Shown here in pieces: positions 8,188 to 16,857 of a stretch of DNA of 64,000 nt. Position 1 is the stretch's first letter. Each line of letters begins with the position of its first letter. The notes under the pieces were generated by a model. That model ran no database searches. It was not told the origin of the DNA and saw only the letters and a program-made list of their open reading frames with translations. Source of the DNA: Opitutales bacterium. GTDB taxonomy: Bacteria; Verrucomicrobiota; Verrucomicrobiia; Opitutales; Opitutaceae. Both the position numbers and the translations under genes were made by a program. The DNA lies in NCBI GenBank assembly GCA_018700525.1, contig JABITN010000137.1, positions 43,058 through 107,057 on the forward strand, read 5' to 3'.

Positions 8188-9567
8188 ATGAAAATTGACA
8201 CTACGCTTTCACCTGAATCGCTAACAGGTCCTTTGGAACGCTTTTGGGAGCTTTCCGGACAGAAAATCGATTTAATCGAAAAGGAATACGATTCTTCCCA
8301 AGGATCGCCGGTTTTTACGATCGACGGGAAGTATTCGACTCGTGGTTGGACTGAGTGGACGGAAGGCTTCGTTTACGGTTCGGCGTTTTTGCAGTTCGAT
8401 GCAACCGGCGACGAACGATATCTTGAGCTCGGCAAAAAGCGTACCGTGGAGCGAATGGCAACGCATGTGAGCCATATCGGCGTGCATGATCACGGATTCA
8501 ATAATTTGAGCTGCTATGGCAATTGGCTTCGCTTGTTAAACGAAGGGAAGATCGAAGGTCCGCAAGCAGAGAAGGATTTTTGCGAATTGGCGCTTAAGGT
8601 TTCCGGAGCGGTCCAAGCTAGTCGCTGGACGAAGACGCACGACGGAGGCGGGTACATTTATTCGTTCAATGGACCGCATAGTTTATTTGTGGATACGATT
8701 CGAAGCTGTCGTATTGTGATGGTTGCTCATGCAATGGGGCATGTGTTGATGGGGGAGGGTGATTCGCCAATCAGTTTGTTGGGTCGCGCTCTGGATCACA
8801 TCAAATCGACTGCTCGGTACAGCGTGTATTACGGCGAAGGCCGTGATAAGTATGATGAATTGGGTCGTACGGCGCACGAGAGCGTATTCAATACGAATGA
8901 TGGACAATATCGCTGTCCTAATGCTCAGCAAGGGTTTAGCGGGTTTACTACTTGGACTCGTGGATTGGCTTGGGCTATGGTTGGGTTTGCGGAGGAGTTA
9001 GAGTTTTTGGAAACGCTTGAAGGTTCGGAATTCGAATCGTTTGGCGGTAAGACTGCCATAAAGGAAATGTGTCTTAAAGCGGCTCGGGCGACTTGCGATT
9101 GGTTTATCGAAAACACGCCGACCGATGGGGTTCCTTATTGGGATGGCGGTGCGCCGAATTTGCACCGCTTAGGCGATTGGAGAGAACGTGTTTCCGATCC
9201 GTACAATGAATGGGAGCCAATCGACAGTACTGCTGCCGCAATAGGAGCGCAGGGTTTGATTCGTTTGGGACAGTATTTGGGAACGGATACGGAAGACGGC
9301 GCTAGGTACTGGCAGGCGGGGTTGACGAGCATGCGGTCATTGTTGGCGGCTCCCTATTTAAGCGAGGCGAGCGATCATCAGGGATTGCTGCTGCATTCGA
9401 TCTACCACGAGCCTAATGGTTGGGACAATGTTCCGACGGGGCAGAAAATCGCTTGTGGAGAGTCTAGCCAATGGGGGGATTATCACATCCGTGAAGTGGC
9501 TTTGGGGTTGCAACGAATGATCAAGGGAGAAGCTCCGTATACGTTTTACGGTTGCTTGAATAAATAG
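8188..9567 (+). CDS. Glycoside hydrolase family 88-like unsaturated uronyl hydrolase
   Basis: A 459-residue alpha/alpha-barrel protein. GH88 traits are 'VHDHGFNN' (place of the first catalytic Asp), 'LFVDTIRS' (likely second Asp), 'TTWTRGLAWAMVGF', 'GVPYWD' and 'DSTAAAIGAQGLIRLG'. The family hydrates the 4,5-double bond of unsaturated glucuronyl or galacturonyl residues left by polysaccharide lyases, giving 5-keto-4-deoxyuronate. No signal peptide is seen, so it is cytosolic. The next genes and the eda-kdgK pair can process the product. The exact linkage and substrate cannot be told from the sequence. Confidence 0.83.
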   Translation: MKIDTTLSPESLTGPLERFWELSGQKIDLIEKEYDSSQGSPVFTIDGKYSTRGWTEWTEGFVYGSAFLQFDATGDERYLELGKKRTVERMATHVSHIGVHDHGFNNLSCYGNWLRLLNEGKIEGPQAEKDFCELALKVSGAVQASRWTKTHDGGGYIYSFNGPHSLFVDTIRSCRIVMVAHAMGHVLMGEGDSPISLLGRALDHIKSTARYSVYYGEGRDKYDELGRTAHESVFNTNDGQYRCPNAQQGFSGFTTWTRGLAWAMVGFAEELEFLETLEGSEFESFGGKTAIKEMCLKAARATCDWFIENTPTDGVPYWDGGAPNLHRLGDWRERVSDPYNEWEPIDSTAAAIGAQGLIRLGQYLGTDTEDGARYWQAGLTSMRSLLAAPYLSEASDHQGLLLHSIYHEPNGWDNVPTGQKIACGESSQWGDYHIREVALGLQRMIKGEAPYTFYGCLNK

Positions 9568-9595
9568 ACCAATTTCCGAGAGAGGAGTATTCGAT

Positions 9596-10420
9596 ATGTC
9601 CGATTTATCTAAACTGTGTATTCATAGCATAACGACGAAGCCTTGGGGCTTGCGAGAAGCGGTTGGCAAGTATGCGTCGGCAGGTGTTAGCGGAATTTCC
9701 GTGTGGCAAGACGCGGTGGCTGCCCAGGGCGAAGGTCATAAGGCGACCGGCGATATGATTCGGGACGAAGGGGTGGATGTGGCCTGTTACGTTCGAGGGG
9801 GATTCTTCACGGCCCTAGGCGGAGCGGATCGGCAAAAAGCGATCGATGAGAATAAGCGAATTATCGACGAAGCAGCTGTGCTCGGAGCTCCGTTGGTGGT
9901 GCTTGTTTGCGGAGCCACTCCGGGACAATCTTTATTCGAATCGCGCAAGCAGATTACGGAAGGCATTTCGGCGTCTCTCGAGCATGCGTCGGCTGTCGGT
10001 ATTAAATTGGGAATCGAACCGCTTCATCCGATGTATGCGGATAGTCGCAGCGCGGTAAATACGATGACTCAGGCGAACGCTATTTGCGATGAAATCGGTC
10101 ATGCGAATCTTGGAATAACGGTGGATGTTTTCCACACCTGGTGGGATGATCGACTCGAAGCCGAGATAAAGATAGCCGGTCAGAAGAATCGGATTTTCTC
10201 CTTCCACATATGCGACTGGAAGAACTTGCCTGAGGACATGCTCAATGATCGCGGTTTGATGGGCGAGGGAGTGATCGACGTTTCGGGGATTCGTAAATGG
10301 GTTCGCGAAGCAGGGTTTTCCGGATACGAAGAAGTTGAAATTTTTTCCAATAGATATTGGGCGATGGATCAAGACGAATACCTCGCCAAAATCAAGGAAG
10401 CGTACTTCGAGATAAAGTAA
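9596..10420 (+). CDS. Sugar phosphate isomerase/epimerase (TIM barrel, AP-endonuclease 2 fold)
   Basis: A 274-residue xylose-isomerase-like TIM barrel. The metal-site strands are visible as 'GIEPLHP', 'VDVFHTWWD', 'FHICDW' and 'EVEIFS'. Family members isomerise or epimerise sugars and sugar acids, such as hydroxypyruvate, keto-sugars and inosose. A ribosome site (GAGAGGAG, about 9580) precedes the ATG. It sits between GH88 and a Gfo/Idh/MocA oxidoreductase, a set frequently found in Verrucomicrobiota uronate or rare-sugar loci. The substrate is unknown. Confidence 0.82.
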   Translation: MSDLSKLCIHSITTKPWGLREAVGKYASAGVSGISVWQDAVAAQGEGHKATGDMIRDEGVDVACYVRGGFFTALGGADRQKAIDENKRIIDEAAVLGAPLVVLVCGATPGQSLFESRKQITEGISASLEHASAVGIKLGIEPLHPMYADSRSAVNTMTQANAICDEIGHANLGITVDVFHTWWDDRLEAEIKIAGQKNRIFSFHICDWKNLPEDMLNDRGLMGEGVIDVSGIRKWVREAGFSGYEEVEIFSNRYWAMDQDEYLAKIKEAYFEIK

Positions 10421-10459
10421 TTTAGAGTAAGAACCAAGGCATTAGGAGAATAAAATATT

Positions 10460-11608
10460 ATGAAGATACATACGGTAGGCATTATCATGAACGGCGTCAC
10501 TGGACGCATGGGTACGAATCAACACCTCTTACGCTCTATTGCGGCTATTATTAAAGAGGGTGGGGTTAAGGTAAACCCGACTGAAGTCATTATGCCTGAT
10601 CCGGTTTTGGTGGGTCGTAATGAGACGAAGCTCAAGCAGCTTTGCGAACAAAGCGGTGTTGAGAAATACACTACGGATTTAGATAGCGTGATGAAAGATG
10701 ATCATTATCAAATCTATTTTGACTCGCAAACGACCTCTCGTCGCGCGCAGGGCGTTAAGGATGCAGCAGCGGCTGGAAAGCATGTTTATTGTGAGAAGCC
10801 GACCGCAGTTGATGTTAAGACAGCAGTCGAACTTTCGGATATTTGCAAGAAGGCTGGCGTCAAAAATGGCGTGGTGCAGGACAAGCTTTGGCTCCCAGGT
10901 CTCGCTAAGCTTCAGCGGGTAATCGATTCTGGCACCTTGGGAAGAGTTTTTAGCGTTACAGGAGATTTTGGATACTGGGTATTCGAAGGCGATAGCATTC
11001 CAGCTCAGCGTCCTTCTTGGAATTATCGCAAGGAAGATGATGGTGGAGTGATCATAGACATGGTTTGCCATTGGCGCTATGTTCTTGCTAATCTCTTCGG
11101 TAAGATCGAATCGGTATCTTGTATTGGAGCGACTCATATACCTGAGCGTGTGGATGAGTACGGAAAGACATACAAAGCGACTGCTGATGATGCAGCCTAC
11201 AGCACATTCCAGATTGAAGGAGGTATTGTAGCCCACATTAATTCAAACTGGTGCACGCGACCACGTCGTGACGATTTGTTCATGATGCAAGTCGATGGCA
11301 CGAAGGGATCTGCAGTTGTGAGTTTACGCGATTGCTGGATTCAGCCTTATAATGCGACTCCAAAACCAGTTTGGAATCCGGATATCCCACAGCCAATCGA
11401 TTTTTACGAAGGTTGGCAAAAGATGCCTGAGCAAGAGAATTTCGATAACGCGTTTAAGGTGCAGTGGGAGCTTTTCCTTAAGCATGTCGTTCTCGATGAG
11501 CCGTTTACTTGGGATTTGCTTGAAGGCGCTCGCGGGGTGCAGTTAGCAGAGTTGGCTCTAAAGTCATGGGCGGAGCGTCGTTGGGTCGATGTTCCCGAGA
11601 TGGGCTAA
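10460..11608 (+). CDS. Gfo/Idh/MocA-family oxidoreductase
   Basis: 382 residues. The N-terminal Rossmann segment begins 'VGIIMNGVTGRMG', 'VYCEKPTAVD' holds the catalytic Lys of the EKP motif, and the C-terminal alpha/beta domain includes 'GGVIIDMVCHWRYVLANLFG'. These enzymes oxidise or reduce sugars and cyclitols with NAD(P). The N-terminal glycine motif is longer than the usual GxGxxG ('NGVTGRMGTNQHL'), a variant seen in a subgroup encoded beside TIM-barrel isomerases. It has a good ribosome site (TAGGAGAAT) and lies 39 bp after the isomerase gene. Confidence 0.86.
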   Translation: MKIHTVGIIMNGVTGRMGTNQHLLRSIAAIIKEGGVKVNPTEVIMPDPVLVGRNETKLKQLCEQSGVEKYTTDLDSVMKDDHYQIYFDSQTTSRRAQGVKDAAAAGKHVYCEKPTAVDVKTAVELSDICKKAGVKNGVVQDKLWLPGLAKLQRVIDSGTLGRVFSVTGDFGYWVFEGDSIPAQRPSWNYRKEDDGGVIIDMVCHWRYVLANLFGKIESVSCIGATHIPERVDEYGKTYKATADDAAYSTFQIEGGIVAHINSNWCTRPRRDDLFMMQVDGTKGSAVVSLRDCWIQPYNATPKPVWNPDIPQPIDFYEGWQKMPEQENFDNAFKVQWELFLKHVVLDEPFTWDLLEGARGVQLAELALKSWAERRWVDVPEMG

Positions 11609-11653
11609 CCTTAGTTTGTAACGAATGGTAATTTCGAACAGAGGAACTATTTT

Positions 11654-12430
11654 ATGAGTAAGAAAACCGCTCTAGTAACTGGAGGCTCTCGTGGCATCGG
11701 TTTCGGTATAGCCAAAGCTCTTGCGTCCGAGGGGTGGAATATCGTCATCAATGGTATGCGTCCCGAAGAGTCTGTCGCTGAGCCAATTGGCGAGCTGAAG
11801 GCTTTGAATGCCGAAGTGGCTTATGCTCGTGGAGATATTGGTTCTGCCGAAGGGCGTGAAGCGATTTTGGGCGTCGCCCACGCATTCGCTGGCGGAGCTT
11901 TGAATTTACTCTGCAACAATGCCGGCGTCGCTCCTAAAGTACGGGCGGATTTGTTAGAAACATCTGAAGACAGCTATGATTGCGTTCTCGATACTAATTT
12001 GAAAGGCGGTTTCTTCCTTACTCAAGCGGCTGCTAATGCCATGGTGAAAGCGAAGGAAGCTGATGCCTCTTTCGAGGCTGCGATTGTGAATATATCTTCG
12101 ATTTCCGCTACGGTCGTCAGCGTTAATCGTGGTGAGTACTGTGTCGCAAAAGCAGGGCTTTCAATGGTGACTCAGCTTTTTGCATCACGTTTGGGCGAAT
12201 TCGATATTCCTGTTTACGAAGTTCGTCCTGGAGTAACGAAAACGGATATGACGTCTGGGGTGACTAACAAGTACGATAAACTGATTGAAGATGGGCTATG
12301 CGTTACGAAACGCTGGGGCTTTCCTGAAGATGTTGGGAAAGCGGTAGCGGGATTAGCGCGTTGTGACTTCCCGTACTCAACAGGCCAAGTGATCATGGTT
12401 GATGGCGGATTGACGATTCCTCGGCTCTAA
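11654..12430 (+). CDS. Short-chain dehydrogenase/reductase (FabG/KduD-like)
   Basis: A 258-residue classical SDR with the NAD(P) motif 'TGGSRGIG', 'CNNAGVA', catalytic Ser in 'VNISSISA', and 'EYCVAKAG' with the Tyr-x-x-x-Lys pair. The C-terminus 'GQVIMVDGGLTIPRL' is typical. It is the last gene of the sugar operon. Family membership alone would suggest 3-oxoacyl reductase, but the context (GH88, KDG kinase, KDPG aldolase) makes a sugar or sugar-acid dehydrogenase, perhaps in the step leading to KDG, more likely (inference). A repeat element begins 2 bp after the stop codon. Confidence 0.85.
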   Translation: MSKKTALVTGGSRGIGFGIAKALASEGWNIVINGMRPEESVAEPIGELKALNAEVAYARGDIGSAEGREAILGVAHAFAGGALNLLCNNAGVAPKVRADLLETSEDSYDCVLDTNLKGGFFLTQAAANAMVKAKEADASFEAAIVNISSISATVVSVNRGEYCVAKAGLSMVTQLFASRLGEFDIPVYEVRPGVTKTDMTSGVTNKYDKLIEDGLCVTKRWGFPEDVGKAVAGLARCDFPYSTGQVIMVDGGLTIPRL

Positions 12431-12432
12431 TT

Positions 12433-12520
12433 GGTAGAGGCCGATTTCCGAGCGGCCACTGAACGACGCAGTCGTTCAGTTGACTTGACAACAATGACCG
12501 CTCGGAGATCGGTCGCTACC
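12433..12520. repeat. Intergenic inverted repeat, family 1, copy A
   Basis: An 88-bp element with near-perfect 26-bp terminal inverted repeats. The left arm is GGTAGAGGCCGATTTCCGAG followed by CGGCCA; the right arm, 12495-12520, ends GGTCGCTACC. An inner perfect hairpin has arms CTGAACGAC and GTCGTTCAG around GCA. Related copies lie at 20734-20822, 34505-34594 and, partly, from 63985. It carries no reading frame worth calling and looks like a non-autonomous mobile or REP-like element. Confidence 0.8.
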
Positions 12521-12553
12521 TTTAAACTGCTCCGGGCTTGTTCAGGGGACGTA

Positions 12554-12706
12554 TTATTTGGGGTTTTTTGGGAGTTCGGGCTTTGGGCAATTGCATGCGC
12601 TATTGCAGCCGCTTTGCTTGCCTTTGAAAACGAAACGTTTCGCTAGGAAGCCGACGGCGATGGCTAGGATGCCGAGAATGATTAGGATTTCTAAATGTTG
12701 CTCCAT
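12554..12706 (-). CDS. FeoB-associated Cys-rich membrane protein
   Basis: A 50-residue protein reading 'MEQHLEILIILGILAIAVGF', then 'LAKRFVFKGK', then 'QSGCNSACNCPKPELP'. One transmembrane helix (about 5-22) is followed by a basic stretch and a CxxxCxC cluster. Size, single helix and Cys-rich tail match the small FeoB-associated proteins found beside Feo systems. Its ATG lies only 2 bp from an ATG of the opposite strand upstream of feoA, and feoA/feoB follow divergently. It presumably helps ferrous iron uptake, perhaps as a pore-associated or metal-handling partner (inference). Confidence 0.72.
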   Translation of the reverse strand: MEQHLEILIILGILAIAVGFLAKRFVFKGKQSGCNSACNCPKPELPKNPK

Positions 12707-12762
12707 GGATGAAACCAGTTGACTTTGCCTACCATAAACTGAAACTCGGTCTCAACAAGCTC

Positions 12763-12770
12763 AAAAGGAG
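12763..12770 (+). promoter_or_regulatory. Ribosome binding site deciding the feoA start
   Basis: AAAAGGAG lies 7 nt before the TTG at 12778. No comparable site precedes the in-frame ATG at 12709, which is also only 2 bp from the divergent Cys-rich gene's start. TTG 12778 is therefore the better start. Confidence 0.6.
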
Positions 12771-12777
12771 ACCCGCT

Positions 12778-13005
12778 TTGAAAACCCTCAACGATCTAAT
12801 TGCCGGACAAACTGCAAAAATCGGTTCATACAAACCGACGCTTACTGCTGCCCGACGACTTATGGAATTAGGCCTTATGCCGGGTGTTACGGTGCGATTT
12901 ATCAAGTCAGCCCCTATGGGTGATCCCATTGCGTTGGATGTCGAGGGACGCCAGTTGAGTCTGCGCCGCGAGGATGCGGCTCAGATTTTGGTTCAACTGG
13001 TTTAG
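12778..13005 (+). CDS. feoA: Ferrous iron transport protein A
   Basis: About 75 residues from TTG 12778; a longer in-frame version from ATG 12709 would add 23 residues that do not belong to the family. It is an SH3-like FeoA domain with 'LIAGQTAKIGSY', 'AARRLMELGLMPGVTVRFIKSAPMGDPIALDVEGRQLSLRREDA'-type landmarks at the expected spacing. FeoA is a small cytosolic partner of FeoB. The gap to feoB is 21 bp, and the two are clearly co-transcribed. Confidence 0.88.
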   Translation: MKTLNDLIAGQTAKIGSYKPTLTAARRLMELGLMPGVTVRFIKSAPMGDPIALDVEGRQLSLRREDAAQILVQLV

Positions 13006-13026
13006 GGATCAGCGACTCTTCGGTAC

Positions 13027-15255
13027 GTGTCGAATTCCGCAAAGACTGATTTAGGCGAAGGTCGCCTCCGGCGAGTTGCCTTGATAGGAAACCCGAATAC
13101 AGGAAAGAGCACTTTGTTCAATTGCCTGACGGGTATGCGCCAAAAGGTGGGCAACTATCCGGGCGTAACGGTTCAGAAAAAGACAGGGATTGCTCTGATC
13201 GGAACGGAGCGGGTTGAAATTAATGACTTGCCGGGAACGTATAGTTTGGCGGCGGCGTCGCCCGATGAGCGGGTAGTAGTGGATGCTTTGCGTGGGGAGG
13301 TCGAGAATTTGGATCGTCCGGATTTGGCTTTGTGTATCGTCGACGCGACGAATTTGCAGCGAAATCTTTTTCTGGCCTATCAGATCGGGCAGTTGGGTCT
13401 GCCGATGGTCTTGGCATTGAATTACTGGGATTCGGCCAAGAAACGTCATATTGAGGTGGACGTCGAAGCGCTCAAAGCTCGGTTGGGAATTCCGATCGTA
13501 CCGATTTCGGCGTCGAGGGCCGAGGGCGTTGCGGAGTTGAAAGAAGCGATGGCTCAAGCGTTGGAGGACAGTCCGCTATTGCTAACGCCGATTTGGCCGG
13601 AAACGGTTAGCGAAGCCGTGGAGGAGGCTCGGGAAGTTTTGCCTGAAGCCTGTGACGAACGGATGGATGATGCGTCAATCATGCGTGGGATTTTCGAAGG
13701 CGACGAAAAGATTTTCATTCGCGGAGGAGCTTCGGGAGACGAGGCTCGGGATGCATTGGAGAGTTCGAAGAAAACTCTCTTCAAGGGGGGGCTGAACCCG
13801 GCGAATGCCGAAGCTGTTTTGCTTTACCGCCACATCACGAAAATTGTGGAGCCGTGCATCAATACGAGTCAGTCGCGGCGGGCGGATGGCAGCGAATCTA
13901 TTGATGGATTATTGACTCATCGTTGGTGGGGGCTGGTGGCTTTCCTGGCTTTGATGTATCTGGTTTTCCAATCCGTGTATAGCTGGGCTGGTCCCTTCAT
14001 GGACGTAATCGAATCGGGTAAGGGTCTCGTTCAGGGGTTACTTTCCAGTTGGTTGGCCCCTTGGCCGATAATCCAGAGTTTGGTGACGGATGGCATTATT
14101 GAAGGCGTGGGAGCTGTAGTGATTTTTTTGCCTCAGATTCTTATTTTATTTTTCTTTATCACTTTGTTGGAGGATACTGGTTATATGTCGCGAGCTGCTT
14201 TTCTGATGGATAAGCTGTTCAGTTGGTGCGGTCTGTCGGGTAAGAGTTTCGTGCCGCTATTGTCGAGTTACGCGTGTGCCATACCGGGGGTTATGGCGAC
14301 TCGTACGATTCAGGACCCGAAAGCGCGATTGGTTACGATTTTGGTGGCTCCGTTTATGAGTTGTTCGGCACGCTTGCCGGTGTACGTGTTATTGATCGGA
14401 GCTTTTATCGAACCGAAATATGGAGCGGGGATTGCCGGCGCGACCTTGTTTGGGATGCATTTCGTGGGTTTGATTGTGGCGATGCCTTTTGCGTATTTGA
14501 TGAATCGCTTCGTCTTGAAAACGCCGCCGCAGCCTTTTTTACTGGAGCTTCCCAATTACCAGATTCCGAAGGTGCGCGACGTCTTTATTCGGATGTATAA
14601 TCAGGGCAAGGAATTCGTGGTCAATGCGGGCACGGTGATTTTTGCGATAACGATTGTGATATGGGCTCTATTGTATTTCCCGAGATCGGAGTCGATTGGA
14701 TTGGAAACTAGGGATGTATTCTTGGAGAGTCTGGCTTCGGAGAATGGCTGGAGCGCCGACGAAAGTTTGGCGGAGCTGGAATCGGACGAGGACTTGCAGT
14801 CGATTTTGGAGCATCAAGTTTCCTCGGCTTATATCGAACAAAGCTTTATGGGTCGAATCGGCAAGATGGTGCAGCCGGTGTTTGCTGGAGCGGGCTTCGA
14901 TTGGAAAATAACCGTTGGCGTGATCGCGAGCTTTCCGGCTCGAGAGGTTCTCATATCGACTTTGGGTATTATCTATAGCTTGGGAGGAGACGTGGACGAG
15001 GAAGCGGGCGATTTACGCGAAACGATGGCGAGTCAAACGTGGTCGACTGGACCGGAGGCGGGCTTGCCGATTTTTACGATCCCGGTAGTTATCGCGATCA
15101 TGGTTTTCTTCGCTCTCTGTCAGCAATGCGGAGCGACGCTGGCTATTATCGCTCAGGAGACGAGCTGGAAGTGGGCCGGCGTGTCGTTCGGTTTTATGAC
15201 ATTGCTGGCGTGGCTAGCGTCCATTCTGATTCATCAGATTGGAACGATGTTGTAG
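13027..15255 (+). CDS. feoB: Ferrous iron transport protein B
   Basis: A 742-residue inner-membrane Fe(II) transporter starting at GTG. The N-terminal G domain has G1 'GNPNTGKS' (21-28), a G3-like 'NDLPGTYSL' and a G4-like 'LNYWD', an unusual form of the NxxD motif. Two Gate domains and the FeoB core follow, with 'LPQILILFFFITLLEDTGYMSRAAFLMDK' and 'SCSARLPVY' being the well-known conserved Cys/Gate segments. The length is slightly under the usual 770. It is co-transcribed with feoA and ends 32 bp before a convergent kinase gene. Confidence 0.95.
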   Translation: MSNSAKTDLGEGRLRRVALIGNPNTGKSTLFNCLTGMRQKVGNYPGVTVQKKTGIALIGTERVEINDLPGTYSLAAASPDERVVVDALRGEVENLDRPDLALCIVDATNLQRNLFLAYQIGQLGLPMVLALNYWDSAKKRHIEVDVEALKARLGIPIVPISASRAEGVAELKEAMAQALEDSPLLLTPIWPETVSEAVEEAREVLPEACDERMDDASIMRGIFEGDEKIFIRGGASGDEARDALESSKKTLFKGGLNPANAEAVLLYRHITKIVEPCINTSQSRRADGSESIDGLLTHRWWGLVAFLALMYLVFQSVYSWAGPFMDVIESGKGLVQGLLSSWLAPWPIIQSLVTDGIIEGVGAVVIFLPQILILFFFITLLEDTGYMSRAAFLMDKLFSWCGLSGKSFVPLLSSYACAIPGVMATRTIQDPKARLVTILVAPFMSCSARLPVYVLLIGAFIEPKYGAGIAGATLFGMHFVGLIVAMPFAYLMNRFVLKTPPQPFLLELPNYQIPKVRDVFIRMYNQGKEFVVNAGTVIFAITIVIWALLYFPRSESIGLETRDVFLESLASENGWSADESLAELESDEDLQSILEHQVSSAYIEQSFMGRIGKMVQPVFAGAGFDWKITVGVIASFPAREVLISTLGIIYSLGGDVDEEAGDLRETMASQTWSTGPEAGLPIFTIPVVIAIMVFFALCQQCGATLAIIAQETSWKWAGVSFGFMTLLAWLASILIHQIGTML

Positions 15256-15287
15256 CTTTCATTTTGGTGGCTCCGTTTGGTAATCGC

Positions 15288-16760
15288 TTAGCGTTGTTCG
15301 CTTTGATCGCGTCGTTTGGTGAGTCCTTCGAAGGCTTGCTTCAGGCTTGTTTGGAGAATCGAGAGGGCGATTGGTTTACAAACGAAATCGTCGATGCCTG
15401 CTTTGAATGCGAGGTCTTGTTCGGTTTTCATCGTCCCGGCGGAAATGCCGATGATCCAGGGTTGTTCGCGGGCTTCGCGATTTTTTCGAATTTCCTTGGT
15501 CGCATCGAAACCGGATAGGATCGGCATGTGCATGTCCATGAGAATGACGTCTTGGTTGCCGTTGAGAAATAGATCTATTCCTTCCTGCCCGTTGCTGGCG
15601 AGTTCCGGTGTATAGCCGAAACGATCCAGCATAGCTCCGATGGTTTTGAGATTGGCGAAGTTGTCTTCGACGACTAAAATAGAAAAGGGATACCGCGTAT
15701 TGGGCGTTTCGGTATTGGGATCCTTTGTTTTGGTTTCCGTAATTGACTCCTGGCCTATTTCGAAGGGGATTGTGAACGAGAATTCCGAGCCCTCGTTGAG
15801 CTTGGAATTCAATCGGATGCGCCCACCCATTAGCTCGACCAGGTTTTTACAGATTGCGAGACCTAGTCCGCTGCCGCCGAATCGACGGGAGATGGAAGCG
15901 TCTACCTGAGAGAAAGGCTTGAAGAGTCGACTCATTTTATCTGGATCGATTCCGATTCCAGTGTCCTTGACAACGACTTTGAGCTCCGCGGATTGATGGC
16001 CTAAGGGCTCCGCCGTCGCGATGATTTTAATCGAGCCTTGCAGAGTGAATTTGAGAGCGTTGTTAACGAGGTTTAGGACTATTTGGCGAAGTCTCGCCGC
16101 GTCGCCGATGGCGATCTTAGGAACGGAGGGATCGATCTGGGATTCAATCGTCAGAGAGCGTTGCAGCGCTTTGCTTTTGAGGAGGAAGACGCAGCTGTTG
16201 ATGCAATCGCTGGGGGAAAAGGGGATAGATTCGATTTCGACTTTGCCAGCTTCGATCTTGGAGAAGTCGAGAATGTCATTGATCAAAGCCATTAGGGTAT
16301 CGCCGCTCGATCGGATGGCCTCGAGCATCTCTCCTTGATCGGAGTCTAGTGGGGTTTCTTCGAGAAGGTCGATCATGCCTATCATACCGTTGAGCGGCGT
16401 ACGGATCTCGTGATTCATATTCGCGAGAAAGGCGCTCTGCATATCGATGGCTTTGCTAGTAGAGGCGAGGGCGGCTAGTTCGGTAGAGATGAGGCTAACG
16501 GATACGGATTGGAGGGAATCGATTTTGTAGGCGCTACCGTGATAGAAAACGAAATCGCCTGATTCGTTAGGGAGAGAGATATTGGGCGAAGTTGCATCGC
16601 CGTGGGTGAAAGCTCCTTGCACGAGTTTTGCGAGTTCTAGCGATTGCTCCATCAGCGGGTGTTCCCGTGATATGAGGTGGGCACTGGCTTCACTGCATTG
16701 CAATAGATTCAGCTCTCTATCGAATATAAGCGAAGCGATTAATCGTGAATTTATCGGCAT
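15288..16760 (-). CDS. Hybrid sensor histidine kinase/response regulator
   Basis: 490 residues without transmembrane segments. Residues 1-100 form an unassigned, probably PAS-like sensor. HisKA follows with the phospho-accepting His at about 117 ('NMNHEIRTPLNGMIG'). The HATPase domain covers about 225-345 (N box 'LVNNALKFT', G1 'DTGIGI', 'FGGSGLGLAICKNLVE'). A receiver covers about 365-480, with phospho-Asp at about 409 ('LMDMHMP') and Lys in 'CKPI'. A cytosolic phosphorelay input is indicated; the output partner is not adjacent. It is convergent with feoB. Confidence 0.92.
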   Translation of the reverse strand: MPINSRLIASLIFDRELNLLQCSEASAHLISREHPLMEQSLELAKLVQGAFTHGDATSPNISLPNESGDFVFYHGSAYKIDSLQSVSVSLISTELAALASTSKAIDMQSAFLANMNHEIRTPLNGMIGMIDLLEETPLDSDQGEMLEAIRSSGDTLMALINDILDFSKIEAGKVEIESIPFSPSDCINSCVFLLKSKALQRSLTIESQIDPSVPKIAIGDAARLRQIVLNLVNNALKFTLQGSIKIIATAEPLGHQSAELKVVVKDTGIGIDPDKMSRLFKPFSQVDASISRRFGGSGLGLAICKNLVELMGGRIRLNSKLNEGSEFSFTIPFEIGQESITETKTKDPNTETPNTRYPFSILVVEDNFANLKTIGAMLDRFGYTPELASNGQEGIDLFLNGNQDVILMDMHMPILSGFDATKEIRKNREAREQPWIIGISAGTMKTEQDLAFKAGIDDFVCKPIALSILQTSLKQAFEGLTKRRDQSEQR

Positions 16761-16857
16761 TTAGTCTTTATTGCAGCGAATGGTTTCATCTTTAGCATCG
16801 GATTGTAACATTCTTTTCCCAGACAGATAATCTAATGGATTTTCGAGAAAAAATCGG

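Noticed and set aside
11654..12430. SDR as FabG of fatty acid synthesis.
   Set aside because: No fab or acpP neighbours; it ends a sugar-acid operon.
12431..12646. Plus-strand frame of 71 codons after the SDR gene.
   Set aside because: It is made of the family 1 repeat plus the antisense of the small Cys-rich membrane protein gene.
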